Shown here: positions 1 to 12,701 of the stretch, piece by piece | Layout of the letters: every line of letters starts with the position of its first letter | How positions within the stretch are numbered: the stretch's first letter is position 1 | Origin: Cyanophora paradoxa | Lineage: Eukaryota; Glaucocystophyceae; Cyanophorales; Cyanophoraceae | Direction: 5' to 3' | NCBI GenBank assembly: GCA_004431415.1 | Contig: QPMI01000477.1 | Coordinates: 558,001 to 622,000, forward strand | Length of the DNA stretch: 64,000 nucleotides | The notes under the pieces: model-generated | Database searches by the model: none | What the model was told of the DNA's origin: nothing | Seen by the model: only the letters and a program-made list of their open reading frames with translations | Position numbers and translations under genes: made by a program

Positions 1-1420
1 GTAGGAGCTCCCCGCGTCCAGCACGAACGCGTCTCCCATGAAGATGGGGCGGTTGCCCCCGAGCACGATCGGCACGAGCGGCGACGGATCCACCTTGATC
101 AGCACCTGCAGAGGGCCTCAGCAACTGAAAGAAACAGCGACGCTGCAAGAGGCGCTACGGACCTCGTCGTACGAAGGCGAGACGAAGGGAGTCGGCGCCC
201 CAGGCACGCGGTATGAGACTTGCACACGGAATCGGTACGTCGTGAAGGGCGATAAGATGTTCTTCTCTATGAGCAGGTTGCTCTTGGAGAGCGATTTGAT
301 TTGCCGCGTGACGTCCGGGCGGTTCGGGCTCATGAGCGTCCAGCTGCGCAGGCCATCAGATACGAGCAAGCGAAATCGGGAACCGCCAAAGCGCGCACTT
401 GAAATCCAGCGTGCGGAGGTCGTTCAAGCATGCGGAGAGGTTGGCGCGGGCGACAACGTTGACCTGCTGCGGCCGCAGCGTGGTGACGTTCTTGGCGCCG
501 CGAATGTACACCACCGGGAAGTCCTGGTTGATCTTGGAGAGCTGTGCGAGAGTAGCCGAAATAAGCGAAAGTATGCAAGAGGACAAATGCAGAAAAGCGA
601 ACGGGAATCGGGACGAAGTCGGACGACTGGTTGAACTTGTTCGTGAGGTTCAGGCGGACCAAAAAGTTCATCGGGATCGAGTCGTGCGTTGGCAGCTGCT
701 GCGGCAGGATCGTGATGCGCCGCGCGTTGACGCCCCTCAGCATCGCGGTAAGCTGCGAGGCCGGGTGCGGTCAGGCGGGATCCGCATGGGCGCAGCGATC
801 AAGCGCACGTTCTGCATCTGGCGGGTGTAGAAGACCGACGCCTTGATGAGCGTCGCGGTCGTGTTGTCGCCCGCCAGAATCTGCCACTCCCACTTGCGCC
901 ACGCGAAGGGCCCGGAGCCCCGCGAGTCGCCTCCGTCGTACGTGATGACATCGCACTGGCCGGCCACGATAGGACCCTGCGTTGCGCATTCGCATCAGGG
1001 GCTCCAGAACGGAACCGGTGCGACCTCGAGGCAAGCGGCAGCACGCACCACGAGGACGACGGTGACCTGCGGGAGGAAGCGCGCGCGGATGCGGATCGTG
1101 CTGTTCGAGGTGAACGAGTTCTCGAAGAAGGTCATGATGGAGAAGCGGTTGTCGTCGCGCGTGGTCAGCTCGCGGTTGACGGGCGGGTCGGCGTCCTCGC
1201 CGATGAACCCGAGCGAGATGACGAGGCGCTTGTTGGAGATCCACGAGCACTTCGACTCCGTCGCGTCCGTGGGGCCCCCGAGGAAGGAGACGTCCTTGAA
1301 CATGTACGCGCAGCTGAATAGGCCCTCGAGGTAGCGCCCGTCGTAGATGCCGCGGTTCGTGTCGAAGTCGAACTCGACGACGACCTGCTTGCCGAGCTCG
1401 TCCAGCGTCGCGGACAGCAT
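1..1420 (-). other. REJ-like region, continues past the left edge
   Basis: Exons downstream of the filamin repeats read PQMLSATLDELG, later CSW and LVISLGF, CDVITYDGGDSRGSG, PVVYIRGA and, at the edge, PLVPIVLGGNR and VLDAGSSY. This order (LS..L...G, CSW, C..L..DG..S.GSG, PVV.I.G, LDA.SSY) is that of REJ/PKD-type ectodomains. Introns near 110-160, 360-400, 550-640 and 960-1040 are inferred from frame changes with GT..AG ends. The protein continues left of base 1. Confidence 0.65.
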
Positions 1421-4400
1421 CTGCGGGGCGGGCGCTGCAGGGGGCGTGTCAGAACGCTGCCGCGATCGGGTTCAACGTAGCCGGACGCACCGCGCTGGAT
1501 GTTGATGCGGAAGTCTCGGATGCCGACGTTGGGGCTGTAGATGGACGTGAAGGTCGAAGTGACCGCCTCGAGGTACTCGATGACGGGCAGGCCGTTCACG
1601 GGCGCGTTGCCATTCGCATCCACCAGCCACGCGCGCAGGATGTACACGCCGGCCTTCATGAACTGGTACCGCACGCCGTACGTGCCGTCCAGGTTGTCGG
1701 TGATGAAGATGTCCGTGTTGTTGAAGCCGGGCACGTCGCGGCCCGCGACCCGCGTGATCAGCTCCGCCGTGATGACGAACACGTCGCCGCCGGCCGTGCG
1801 GTTGTTGCCGAAGCGATCGCGCGAGCGGATGGTGAAAAGCGAGTTGAAGCTGGCGACGCCCGACGTGAGACCCGTCCCGTAGGCGATGCAGGCGCGCGCG
1901 TCGGCGGGCGCCGGGTTGACGAGGATGGTGTAGACGCCGTTGTACGTCGTGCTCGTGGGCGTCTCGCCGTCGTCCAGGAGCTCCGTGTTGTTGCCGACGG
2001 GGAGGAAGGGCCCCGCGCCGCTCACGCGGCCGGTGATGTTCAGGACGTACGTGCCCGCGCGGCTGAGGCGGAACCGGAAGCGGTAGAGGCCCGTGTCCGT
2101 GATCTCGAAGGGGGCGCCGAGCTCGGGGAACTGGGGGTCCCGGTCGATATCAAAGACGTGCTGCGAGGGGACCGGGATGGGCGTGCTGGGGTTGAGCGGC
2201 TGGATGAAAATGTAGAAATTGTCGCCGCGGGTGAGCCGCAGGTTGCCGAACCGGTCGCGCGCCTCGATGGTGAAGTTGGACCACTCGCCCGCAGTCGACT
2301 GGATGATGCCCACGTCGACGCGGTCCTCGCCCGTGATGGTCGACCAGAGCGGGTCGGTCGGGGCGGGCAGGACGTCGATCAGGAACGGGCTCCCGATGAC
2401 GGGCGTGCCGCGCACGGCCGCCGTGAGGCGGTACTGCCCGCTCCGCGTGATGGTGTACGAGTACAAGCCGAGGCCCTGGTTGAAGTTGTAGAAGTCGTTG
2501 CGGATGAAGCGCTGCGAGCCGGAGTCGCGGGCGGTCATGTTGGTCGCGATGAGGCCTGGGCGGTCCGGCGTGCCTACGATGGTCCGCTGCAGCGCCGTGT
2601 CGGCGTATCTCGTGTCCGTCTTGATGTTCCCGAAGCGGTCGCGGAACTCGACGACGTAGAACGACAGCGCCCCCGCGACGGAGCGCTTCAGGTTGTCGAA
2701 GGTCGGGTCCACGTCCTGCGAGTCCGAGACGGAGATGAACTTCGGGTTGGTCGGGTTGGGCCGGTTCGTGAGCAGCGTGCCGCGGGCCGTGCACGAGGGC
2801 GGGTGGAGCTCGTCGGGGATGACGAGCATCGAGACGCGGCCGTTCTGGATTGTGATCCGGTCCATGGTCGCGTTGCCGAACTGGACGTTCATCACGTAGC
2901 GCCCGGCGCGGGTGATGTTGTAGTGCACGAGGTACTTGTTGCCCACGGTGCGCTGCTCGAAGATGTCGCCGGCCTTCATGCCCAGCGCCGTCTGCAGGGT
3001 GTTCGGGTTGAGCGTGACGACCACGGGGCCGAACGGCCCGGGCAGGATGGACGTCGCCGGACGACGCTCGATGGTCGGCCCAGCGGGCGAACGCGGCTGG
3101 GGGAAGTCGATGTCGACGGTTGTCGCGTCTTGGAAGAAGATGGTGAAGTAGTCGTACTTGGGGTGACCCGGCTGCTGCGCCCGCCTGATGTTCCTGAAAC
3201 GATCCCGAACCTGGATTTCGTACGGGGTCTGGCGACCGGCGACGATGCCCCTAGCCACCGTCAGGGTCCGCAGATCCGTCGTCGAGATAAGGCACTCCAG
3301 CGGGGCGGTGGCGGCGGGCTCGATGATGACTGGGCGCCACGGGCTGCTCTTGATGTGCATGCCGCCCGCGGTGATGCTGAGCGTGTAGTTGCCCGCGCGG
3401 GTGATCGACGTCGAGCGCACGTAGTAGGAGCCGTCGTTGTTGTCCACGACCCCGCCGTTGGCGAGGGTGCCGCGGTAGCGCGCGAAGCCGTCGAGCGCCC
3501 AGCGGAAGTCGTCGCCGCCCTTCTCAATGCGGCGCCCGTTCACGTCGTACGCAATGATCTGGAGCTCATACGGCTCGCCCGCCACGCTGCCCACGAGGCC
3601 AGAGCCCGTGGCGATGCACTTGGACGGGTCCATAGCAGCTGCGAGGAGAATTAGAATAGCTCGCAACGTCATTCGAAAGAACGGGCCACGCACAGTACCA
3701 CAACCGCGCGCCATCCACCTCGGCCGAGTAGAGCGTGTTGTTCGAGCCGGGGTCGTTCGACACGAGCAGGTAGATCATCAAGATCTGGTCCCAAGTGGGC
3801 GCGTACGAGAGGACGAGCTCGCCGTGCATGAAGTGGGTGCAGGGCACGTTGCCCGTGACGGGCGAGCAGATGGCCGAGACCGCGCGCTTCAGGTTGAGCA
3901 TCTTCGGCGTGTTCGGGTCCACCTTCCAGATCGGGTCACGGAACCAGACCGTGAGCGTGTCCAGCGCGCCGAAGTTGGAGCCGCTGATGCGGATGGGGAC
4001 GTCCGGAATGTTGCGCGGGATGCTGAACGGGTCGATGCTGCGAATGACGGGCGGCTGGCGCGGATCTGCAGACGAGTCAGCAACCACGTATCGTAAAAGA
4101 ACGAGGCCGGCCCACCGTAAATGTTCAAGGGGACGCCGTTCATTGAAAATTGCTGCCCGTTGAGACCGACCTCGACGGCCCAGTCGCCGACGGGAAGCGG
4201 GGGGACGTTGCAGCTGATGACGGCGTCCACCTGGTTGCCGGAGATGTCGAGGATCTGTGTAACCGTCGCCTCCGTGATGGCCAGGCCCGGCCCCGGAACG
4301 TAGGTGGACTCGTCAAACTCGTTGAAGGTCACGCGCGGCCCGAACTTGCACTTGACCTCCCCCGTATCCACGAAGCTGTGCCCCAGGTCGGAACTTGGAG

Positions 4401-7400
4401 CGGAAAGCATAAATATAAGAAGCTGCGCACCGGTTGCCGTACACCGTGAGCGCAGTGCCCGACGTGTCGTTCAGGTTTGTGCCGTCGACGGTGAGCACTG
4501 TAGGGCTAATGCGGGACACCATGATCGGGCCATCTGCGCGGCGCGTCAGGTCCAGGGCAACGCAGACATGCGCCGGCGCGCCGCACCGAAGTACTGCCAA
4601 ATAGCTTCGCCGTACACCGTCTGCTGTCCGTTGAGCGAGACGCCCATCGCGGACTCGAGGGAGCCGCCGGACTGCGGGCTGGTGCACGTGATCGTGTAAT
4701 TGTTGACCACAATCGCCGGCGTCAGGGCGCCAAAGTCCAGGTACTCCGTGGGCGGCAGGACGGTGTCCGGGTCGGGAATGTCGAACTCCGGATCGGGGAA
4801 GATGGCGGGCCACACGCAGTACGCCTCGCTGGAGGGGCGTGAGCGACCGAAATTTCCGAGGGGGTCGTTCGCAGCGCGAACCCGGTGTTGACGAAGCGGG
4901 TGCCCGTGATGGTGACGTTCGTGCCTCCTCCCGTCGGTCCCGAGCGGGGATCGATGGCAAGCACCTCGAAGAACGGGTCTGCAGGCGGTTCAGCACACGA
5001 AAGCACTCAACATTGCGAACGGAGCGGACCGTAGAACAGGAAGGTCTGCCCCGAGTTCGTGAACTCGATCCCGTTCAGGGAAATTTCGAAGGAGACGAGG
5101 CCCTGGACCTTGACCGGCGCCGACGTGCACTGGATCGTCAGGTCGTCTATGACAGTCGCCGGCACGAGCATCGTGTCGAAGCGACAGTATGGCCGGACGA
5201 GGGGGTTGACGGCCGAGCCGCTGGGCGTGTAGTAGCCCGCGAGGCCATCCGGCCGCAGGTTCGAGTAGACCGTGACCGTCGTCCTGTCGATGTCGAAAGC
5301 GAAGCCGTTGGGGCCCGAGCGCGGCGAGATGCTCGAGATGTTGATGCGCTTGTCTGCGGCAGGCAGTAAGGAAACGCAGGCGGCGGTGGAACGAAGAAAC
5401 CCGGCGATGCGCACCGACATACTGGTACAGCTTGCGACTCTGCGTGTAGAACTGGCCGTCGAGCGAGACCTCGACGACGACTTGGCGCGAGGTCATCTCG
5501 TCCGGAAGCACTGGCGACGGGCAGATGAGCGTCGCGTAGTCGGTGCCCAGGCCGCGGTTCTCGGGGCTGTATGTGGCCGGGGTGAAGCGATCGCCGACGC
5601 GAATGATGCCCAGGATCTGGCCACGGTCCTCGTTGCCGATAGACCAGCGGCAAGTGAGGTAGTCCGTCGGGATGTAGCCGCGGCCGGTGATGTTGACGAC
5701 GGTGTTTCCTGCCGTGAGACCCGCGGACGGGTTGATGTACACGACGTTCGTGACGTTGGGGTAAACGATGAAGTTCGGGTTCTGCGTCGTGAACTGCTGC
5801 CTGTTGTACGAGATCTGCAGCTTCAGCGTGTAGTAGCGCTTGCGGAAGGGCCCGGGCGCGTCCGGATTCGGTACGTCGAACTTCGGCGTGATGCACGTTA
5901 TGTACAGCGACCCGTCCGGTCGTTTGCGCATGTTGCCGTCGACGAGGTAACGCATGTTGGGGACAGCGCCGGGCGGGTCCTCGATCCCGAACTCGGTCTG
6001 GTAGTCGATCCAGCGGCACGAGACGTTGTTCTCCGGCGTCCACCGCGTGCGGGCGATGCCGTTGTCGCCGACGATCTCGACGTTGTTGGTGTAGTTGCCG
6101 ACCAGGAAATCGAGGGAGGAGCCCTTCCACGATTCGACGTCCAGCAGGTTCGTGCCCGACATGGAGATGTTGTTCCCGCCGTCGCCCGTGCCGACGTTGG
6201 GGGTGACGGTGCCCAGCGTGGGCTCGGGGTAGAAGAAGTAGTCGACCATCACGTCCGCCGGCTCCGAGGACCAGAAGACGCTGTTCATCGACACGTCCAG
6301 CTTGGCGCGTACGGTGCCGTTCCGAACGTCGGCGATGTTGGGCGAGACGCAGGTGAGGCGGTCGTTGCTCAGGACGAAAACGGGGGTGCGCCGGTCGTCC
6401 TGGATGAAGGTCGTGACCGTCGCGAGGTCGTACACGTTGGAGCAGTCGTCCAGCGTCCGGCACAAACGCCAGCGGCAGGCCTTGCCCTGCGCCGACTGCC
6501 GGAAGTTGGACCCGCTGACGGTGACGACCGTGCCGCCCGTGTTGTAGCCGAGGTTGGGCCCCGCGCCGCCTCCCGTGACGTTGCCGAGGACCTCGTAGCG
6601 GATGCGGTTGACGGAGAAGTAGACGTCGTCCACGGAGACCTCGAGCGTCGTGTTCACGGACGACAAGCGCACCTCCGACGCCGGGAACATCGGCGCGCGG
6701 CAGATGATCTCGGTCGGGCTGACCCAGGTGACGTAGTCAGGGCCCCAGACCTTGCGCTCGAAGCGCCCGTCGTCGATGGCCATGTTGTTCTCCATGGTCG
6801 AGCGCCAGCGGCACGTCAGCTGCGGCGTGTTGACGAAGCCGAAGCCCCTGACCGTGATGCGCAGCGGCTCCGGCTCGCGGTCGCCCTCCCAGTACATGCC
6901 AGAGTCGGGGAACACGCTCGTGACGACGGGCAGGTAGTAGAACAGCTTCCCGTCGGTCGTGAACTGCTGCCCATTGAGGCCGACCTCGCCCGTGACGAAG
7001 CCCGCGTAGATGCGCGCGGGCAGCGTGAAGAGGACGGAGTACGCGTTGACGGTGTTGTCCAGGAACACGACCCCCGTGGAGTTCAGGAGGGTGTCGGTGT
7101 AGTTGCTGGGCGGGCCCAGGTTGACGATGATCTCCTCAGTCTCAACGAAGTTGAAGCCCTGCGCCGTGATGGAGACGCCGCCGTTCGCCGGGCCGAAAGA
7201 CGGGATGAAGCCCGTCGTGCGCACGGGTGTCTCTGCGCGCTCTCAAGTCAAAACGGGTGTCGCCGCAGTGGCGCAGGAGGAGCCGCACGGTAGAAGAGGA
7301 AGGGCTGTGTCGCAGCGTTCGAGAACTGCTGGTTGTTGAGGGAGACGTCGAAGAAGACGGGGAAAGGGTTCGGGGCCGGCGGCGCGTCGACGGGCGGGGA

Positions 7401-10092
7401 GGTACAGGTCAACGTCGTCGACTCGCACTGCGGGTTGGACGCCGGGCACTGCCGCGCGGCGAGGTCTGTCAGCGCGTGCAAGATCGCGCTCTGCACGAAA
7501 GGCGACGCACAACGACGGTCGCGTTGGCGAGGCCGAGCTCTCCGAACCGGCAGACCGACTCGGTGAAAACTGTGGGCAGGAAGTTCTGGCCCGTCACTGA
7601 TATGAACGTCTCTCCGGTGTTCGGTCCTGATCTGGGCTTCATGAACGACACGGTCGTAGGGTCCCCTGTGTGAAGGTTAGGCAAGCCACACAAGAGCGGA
7701 TTCTGCGCCGGGGCGCACGGAAGAAGATGAAGGGGAGGCTGTTGTTGTAGATCTGGGTGTCGAGCGAGAGCTGGACGGAGCTGATCGCGGTGGTGAACGT
7801 CCGGTCGGAGACGGACGGCGTGACGCAGATGACGCCGCCCGTCGCGTCGTCGAACGTGCCCTGGGAGACCTTCGTATCGTCCGCCGGGCTGCCGAACGTG
7901 CCGAAGCGGCACGTCGTGTTGACAGTGCGGACGAGGCCCACGCCCAGTATCAGGATGCGGGTGTTGCCCGAATTCAAGCCCGAGCCGGGGATGACCCGCG
8001 TGATGTACACGGGCAAATCTGCAGCAGCAAGTTAGGTTAGGGAAGGCGGCGCAGGGCGGTGGCGGGGCATGGGGAGCAAGGGGCCGCACTGTAGTACTGC
8101 CACGTGAGGCCGCTGAGGGTGTACTGCTGGCCGTTGAGCGCCACGTCCAAGGGGTACGACCCGTTACGGCCCGTCGGCGACGGCGGCGCGTACACGAAGA
8201 TGGTGAGGAAGTTGAGGCCCAGCATGTCCAGCCCCGTGTAGATGCCGGGGGAAGTCGAGTTGAAAGTGTACCCCCGGCCGGGAGGGGGGAAGCCAACTTG
8301 GATCTCCCCCGTCTCCGTGAAGTTGTACCCGAACAGCGTCACACGGTTGCCACCCAACACCGAGCCCACATAGATGTTCGCCCGAACGAGCACGACAGGG
8401 GCAGCTGCGCAGCAGTCGGTTAGAACCACAGGCAAGAGTGCGAACGGGGAAGGGGGCGGCGGCGGCGGCGGGGCCGCGGGGGAAGGGGGGGGGGGGGGGG
8501 GAACGGGGGGGAGGGGGTACTGCCGGTCGCACCATAGAAAGTGAAGTTGAACAGGAGGGGGTACCGGGAGACGCCGTCGAGGGCGATGGAGACGTCAGAT
8601 AGGGTCTTGCCGAGGCGGTACATGAAGCCGATGCTCGGCGTGTTGCACTGGACGAAGCGGTTCGGGGAAGACGGGACGAGAGCGCCGTCCACGGGAATGC
8701 CGGGGTAGCCCGTGATGTTGAACCAGACCTTGATGCCGCTGAGCTGCGTGGTCACGATGGGCAGCTGAGAGCCGTACATCGACAAGACGGTGGCGCCCGT
8801 GCTGGGGCCCGTCCGGGGGGTCATCTTCCAGATGAGGTCTGCGCGGGCCGGCTCAGGAAAACGAAAGGAAAAGAAAGGAAGGAAAGGAAGGAAGGAAGGA
8901 AAGGTCACCGTCCGTGGTGGCGTGGAGGAAGGAGAGGCTGCCGTCGAAGGTCAAGGGGATGTCCGTGGTGATGTTGCGCGTGGCGGGCTGCAGGCCGATG
9001 CCCTTGATGCGCTCGCGCCCCAGGCCGGCCCCCGTCTGGATGGACGTCGTCAGGAAGAGCGGCTTGCCCGAGACGGGGTCCGTCGGGTCCACGGCCTGGA
9101 CGTAGAGACCCGAGTACTCGTCGTCGATGTTGGCCCAGAAGCTCGGCACGCCCGTGTTGAGGTCCAGGTACACGACCTGGTTCGTGCCGTTCACGATCTG
9201 GGCGAACAGGTTGCCGGTCACCTCGTCGAACTTGAGCATGCTGATCGACGGCGTGACTACGCTGGTCGAGACGGCGGTGATGTTGCTCTTAATGTCCGTC
9301 GTGACGAGGTACGAGGGGTAAGAGTTGGACACCGCGTCGAAGCTCGAGGCATCAACGAGGATGGAGAAGTAGCGGCCCGTGTTTACGTCGAAGGCCGAGA
9401 GGCCGGGCTTCACGTACTTGAGCGACAGGTTCGGCCGCGGCGTCGGCGTGAGCGACGCCATCAGCGCCCCGTTGTACCGCACATACTCGCGGTAGGCGCC
9501 CGTCGTGGGGTCCACCTCCACCAGAATGATGTCGTCCTGGTTGTACGCCACGCCATAGAGCTTCCCCGTGCTGGCGATCTCGAACGAGGACACCGCATAG
9601 GGGAACTCTGGCGGCGTGGAGCTGCCGCCCTCGTTCCAGGTGTCCGAGGACGTAACCTGCCCGCCAAAGGACTTCAGTTGGGGCCGCCCGCAGGGCGCGG
9701 CGCGCAGAGCTTAGCTACGAGCCGCACGGACCCTAGATAAGGCAAAGTTCTCTGGCCGGGACTGCACTGTCCGCAGCATGTGCTGATCCGCGGAGAAGGA
9801 CGCGGTGCCGAGGATCATAGCTGTAAGCTCCGGGAGCGCAACGATAGGGATCACATCGCCTGTATACCGGTTGATGAGGACCCATTTGCTCTCTCCTCTC
9901 ACGTTTGCGACACCGAAGAGCGCGCCTGCGCGGGGGCTCGGGTCAAGCACGAGTGCCAGCCTGTCCCGCGCCAGGGCTCCCGCTTGGAAGAAAGTGCGCA
10001 CCGGCATGCACGCGCGTGACCAGTACAGCTAAGAGCAGGCCGACGGCTAGCAGCAGGGCCGCGCGGGCACTGCTGCCAGCCGTTCGCCGCAT
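1..10092 (-). CDS. Large secreted IPT/TIG-filamin-REJ multidomain protein, 3' partial
   Basis: Multi-exon gene read on the minus strand from ATG at 10092 and cut by the left edge. The first exon encodes a clear signal peptide (basic MRRTAG start, a long Leu/Ala/Val core, then HA just before the first intron at about 10008). Exons then carry a propeller-like region, about 13 IPT/TIG domains, five filamin-type repeats and REJ-like sequence. Introns are short, with GTGCGC-like donors and CGCAG acceptors; the first joins phase 1 to the exon reading ALFGVANV. IPT/TIG and filamin repeats are Ig-like beta sandwiches found in cell-surface proteins; the REJ-like part is typical of polycystin/sea-urchin sperm receptor families. 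I infer a cell-surface or matrix adhesion/receptor protein. Whether it ends in a membrane domain lies outside the window. The whole span could in principle be more than one gene, but only one signal peptide is seen. Confidence 0.8.
1430..3645 (-). other. Five filamin-type repeats
   Basis: One long exon block encodes about 150-residue repeats with the signature VRDRFGN (VRDRFRNIR, FRDRFGNIK, ARDRFGNLR, SRDRFGNNR, plus the divergent IAYDVNGRR copy) followed by a GGD.F strand and an AG.Y.L.I closing strand. This is the filamin/ABP280 Ig-like fold. The block follows the IPT array after an intron near 3640-3690. Confidence 0.85.
3700..8850 (-). other. Array of about 13 IPT/TIG domains
   Basis: Successive exons encode the IPT/TIG pattern: hydrophobic-x-x-hydrophobic-x-P..G...GG..V.I.G..F, then a CRF/CRW strand, then a recurrent closing strand VxLNGQQF (for example GLNGQQFTTDG, SLNGIEFTNSG, ALNGQQYTLSG). 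Clear starts are near 8830, 8360, 8010, 7650, 7210, 6930, 6590, 6230, 5760, 5340, 4970, 4520 and 4050. The closing LNGQQ strand is nearly invariant across the array, pointing to internal duplication within this gene. Confidence 0.85.
8482..8517. repeat. Poly-G tract in an intron
   Basis: A run of about 18 G interrupted only by short AAC and A spacers, lying in an intron of the large secreted-protein gene. Nothing coding is seen. It could form G-quadruplex structure and is a likely site of length error. Confidence 0.7.
8905..10005 (-). other. N-terminal propeller-like region of the large secreted protein
   Basis: Two exons after the signal peptide encode about 290 residues in repeated blocks with the pattern variable-hydrophobic, D..TG, hydrophobic (for example INRYTGDVIPI, VDPTTGAYREY, FDVNTGRYFSI, LDLNTGVPSFW). 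This spacing of D-x-x-T/N-G turns is typical of beta-propeller blades. No enzymatic motif is visible. It precedes the first IPT domain in the same reading direction. Confidence 0.55.
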
Positions 10093-10396
10093 TGCGGCGG
10101 ATCTGGACCGCTCACTATCGGTTCCCTGATATCAACATGCTGTTCTTGCGCAGCCTGACGCTACAGGCACCGCCCAGCTCGCGCCAGCAAGCTGTCGCCC
10201 GCTTGTTCCCGCTCGCCTGCAGCACGCCGGGAAGCTGCAGTACTTCTCTCTCTGAGGAAGCTGATGCAAAGGGCTCGCTCTGGGGCACACTCGGGGCGAG
10301 GAAGCGCGCGACGATCTGGGTACTGCAAATTTAGGCTAGATCTCGGGGGCGAGATCTGTCGGCCAGAGGTGGATACGAGTAGCCTCACGAGGCACG
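10093..10396. promoter_or_regulatory. Divergent intergenic region
   Basis: About 300 bp between the minus-strand signal-peptide ATG (10092) and the plus-strand GPAT start (10397). It must hold both promoters. I see no TATA box or obvious repeat in it. Confidence 0.4.
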
Positions 10397-12512
10397 ATGG
10401 CGTTCGCATTCAGCACCCCCGCCTCCCCCGCCGCGCGCCGTGCGGCAATCTCTCTCGACGGACAGTGCTCGCCGGTCGCCCCCCAGCATGCCGGACGTAG
10501 CCATGAGCAGCCGAGCCCCGCTCGTATGCAGGCGCCCCGCCCCCGCGCGGCGGTCCCCCGGCGCTCGATCCTCCCGGCGAAGTCTTTCATGGGCTCCGGG
10601 CTGCGCCGCGACCTTGGCAGCGCGGAGACGTTCGCCTCGTACCTCAAGGATGTCTGCTGCCAGCTGACTGCCGACACCTCGTCCGCTGCGTCGTCCGGTT
10701 CGTCATTAACACTATGACGACGACGACGCGCGCGCGCGCGCGCGCGCTTCCCAGCTCGCCTCACCCCCTCTCCCGCAGGCGCGGGCGCGTTCCTCGATGA
10801 GCTCAGCAAGCGGGAGGGGGCGGGGCGCATCCCTGCCAAGGAGGCGAACATCCTGCGCGAGCTCCTCGTCTCGTACAGCAAGGCGCTCAAGCACGCCGGG
10901 AACGACGCGTTCGACAAGGAAGCCATGCTCATCCGCTACCTCGACCTCATCGAGCAGCAGGTCTCCAGCCCCCACAAGTTCGACAACTACCACCAGCAGG
11001 CCCGCCCGAGACGCGGCCGCGCCCTGACCGCCCCGCCCAGCGCCGCTCACGGCCGCCTCCCGCAGCTCCTGTCCCCGGTGGACTACTACAGCTTCGCCAA
11101 TGACTTCCTGCGCCCGCTTATCGACCGCCGGCACTCGTTCGTGAGCGGCAAGGACACCCTGGACCAGATGCAGGTCCGCGCAGGCCTCTGGCCTCGAGCG
11201 CGCGCAGCGGCGGCGCGCCCTGAGCTCGCTCGCTCGCAGTCGTGGCTCGCGGCGGGTCACAACGTCGTTCTCCTCGCCAACCACCAGAGCGAGGCTGACC
11301 CCGTGCGCCGCGCCGCGCCGCGCCGCGCCCGGGCGGCGGCTCCGGTCCTCGGCTGATCGAGCACGAGCAGGGCCTTCTGGCGCTCGTGACGGAGGGGCAC
11401 CTCCCCGAGGAGATGATCAAGAGCATGATCTTCATCGCCGGGGATCGCGTCCTCAGCGACCCGCTCATAGTGCCCTTCTCGCTGGGGCGCAACTGCCTCA
11501 CCGTCATCTCCAAGCGCCACCAGGTCCGATTCTCGTTACCTGAGGCGCGGTGCCCGCGGCTGAGACTCGGTCCAGGGCGATACCCCCGAGGAGCAGATGA
11601 AGGCCAAGGCCCACAACGCTGCCACGATGAAGAAGATGGGTACACAAAGCTTGCCGCGTTCCTCCTGGGAGGCGGACCTGACTTGCGCGCCCGCAGGTGA
11701 GCTGTTCGCGCGGGGCGGAAAGTGCGTGTACGTGGCGCCCAGCGGCGGGCGCGACCGGCCGGCCGCCGACAACGCGGCCTGGAAGACCGGCGACCCCGTC
11801 GAGGTCCGGCGCCCCCGTACCCCCAATCCTTCCGGCCCCCGGGTGCTGACTCGGAGGGGGTTACAGGTGCACGCCTTCGACCCCTCGAGCGTCGAGCTCT
11901 TCCGCATGGTCGGCCAGACCGAGGTGCGCGTACCCCCGCCCCGTCCCCCCGTCCCCCCGTCCCCCCGTTCCCGGGCTTGACGCACGTACCCCCCACCCCT
12001 GCCGCAGGGTCTGCCCCCCTGCCACTTCGTTCCCCTGGCGATGGACACGCACGACCTCATGCCGCCCCCGCGCACCGTCGAGGCCGCCCTCGTGCGCCCC
12101 GTACCCCTCCCGCCCGCTCCGCGCACCCTGTCCGACAATGCGGTACGCCAGGGCGAGCGGCGGGACGTGCACCACGTACCCGTCTGCCTCCACTACCTGC
12201 CGGAGGTCCCCCTCGGGACCCTCTTCGCGTGCGCTCGGGTTCGAATCCTGCGGGGCGCCTTTCTCTCTGACCGGGCGCGTGCAGGAGCGGCGAGGGCGCG
12301 CTTAAGGGCCGCGCGCTTCGCGAGGCGCGGGGCAAGCACGTCTGGGAGCAGGTGCGATCCAATTTGATCCGGGCGACGGAGCCCCAGGCCGCGCCGGCCC
12401 GCCTTGGCGTGACGCGCCCTCGTTTCCCGCTTGCTCGCAGGTGCGCGACGCGTACCTGCAAATGAAGGCGGAGCTTAAGGCCAAGGGGTACGTGCCTCCG
12501 GCGGACGACTGA
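10397..12512 (+). CDS. Plastid-type glycerol-3-phosphate acyltransferase (GPAT/ATS1 family)
   Basis: Soluble plastid GPATs transfer an acyl group from acyl-ACP to sn-1 of glycerol-3-phosphate, the first step of plastid glycerolipid synthesis. Exons give, in order, a Ser/Ala/Arg-rich transit-like N-terminus (MAFAF start), LDELSKR helix, VDYYSFANDFLRPLID, the acyltransferase motif NHQSEAD (NHx4D type), FIAGDRV, PFSLGRN, YVAPSGGRDRP, LAMDTHDLMPPP and a C-terminal helix ending VPPADD. All match the ATS1 family order and spacing. Introns are short: 10698-10778 is GT..AG phase 1; others lie near 11175-11240, 11525-11575, 11641-11697, 11806-11867 and 11925-12006. The join near 11292-11345 is unclear. 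The exon at about 10990-11050 may use a GC..AG intron or be read through. Presence of this gene implies a plastid. Confidence 0.88.
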
Positions 12513-12701
12513 GCTGCTTCTGCTGTGGTTCGATGTTTAGGTATACGTAGCTGTAGCAGTTTCATGAGCTTTTGATTCGTGTGCCGCGGGCTTTTCTGTG
12601 GGTCTGTATCGCATCATTTTATAATTACTAGATAACGCCCCCCTCCGAGCTCTTTCCTGTTTGTTCGCGACCTTCGCATGACCATGTATCTTCTTTGAAG
12701 T
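12513..12701. other. 3' flank of GPAT, no gene seen
   Basis: AT-richer 3' flank leading into the tandem repeats. No ORF or RNA gene recognised. Confidence 0.4.

Noticed and set aside
2158-7293. Long plus-strand open frames (for example 2158-3654 and 5272-7293)
   Set aside because: They are Arg/Val/Asp-rich mirror frames of the GC-rich minus-strand IPT/filamin exons, without domains or credible starts.
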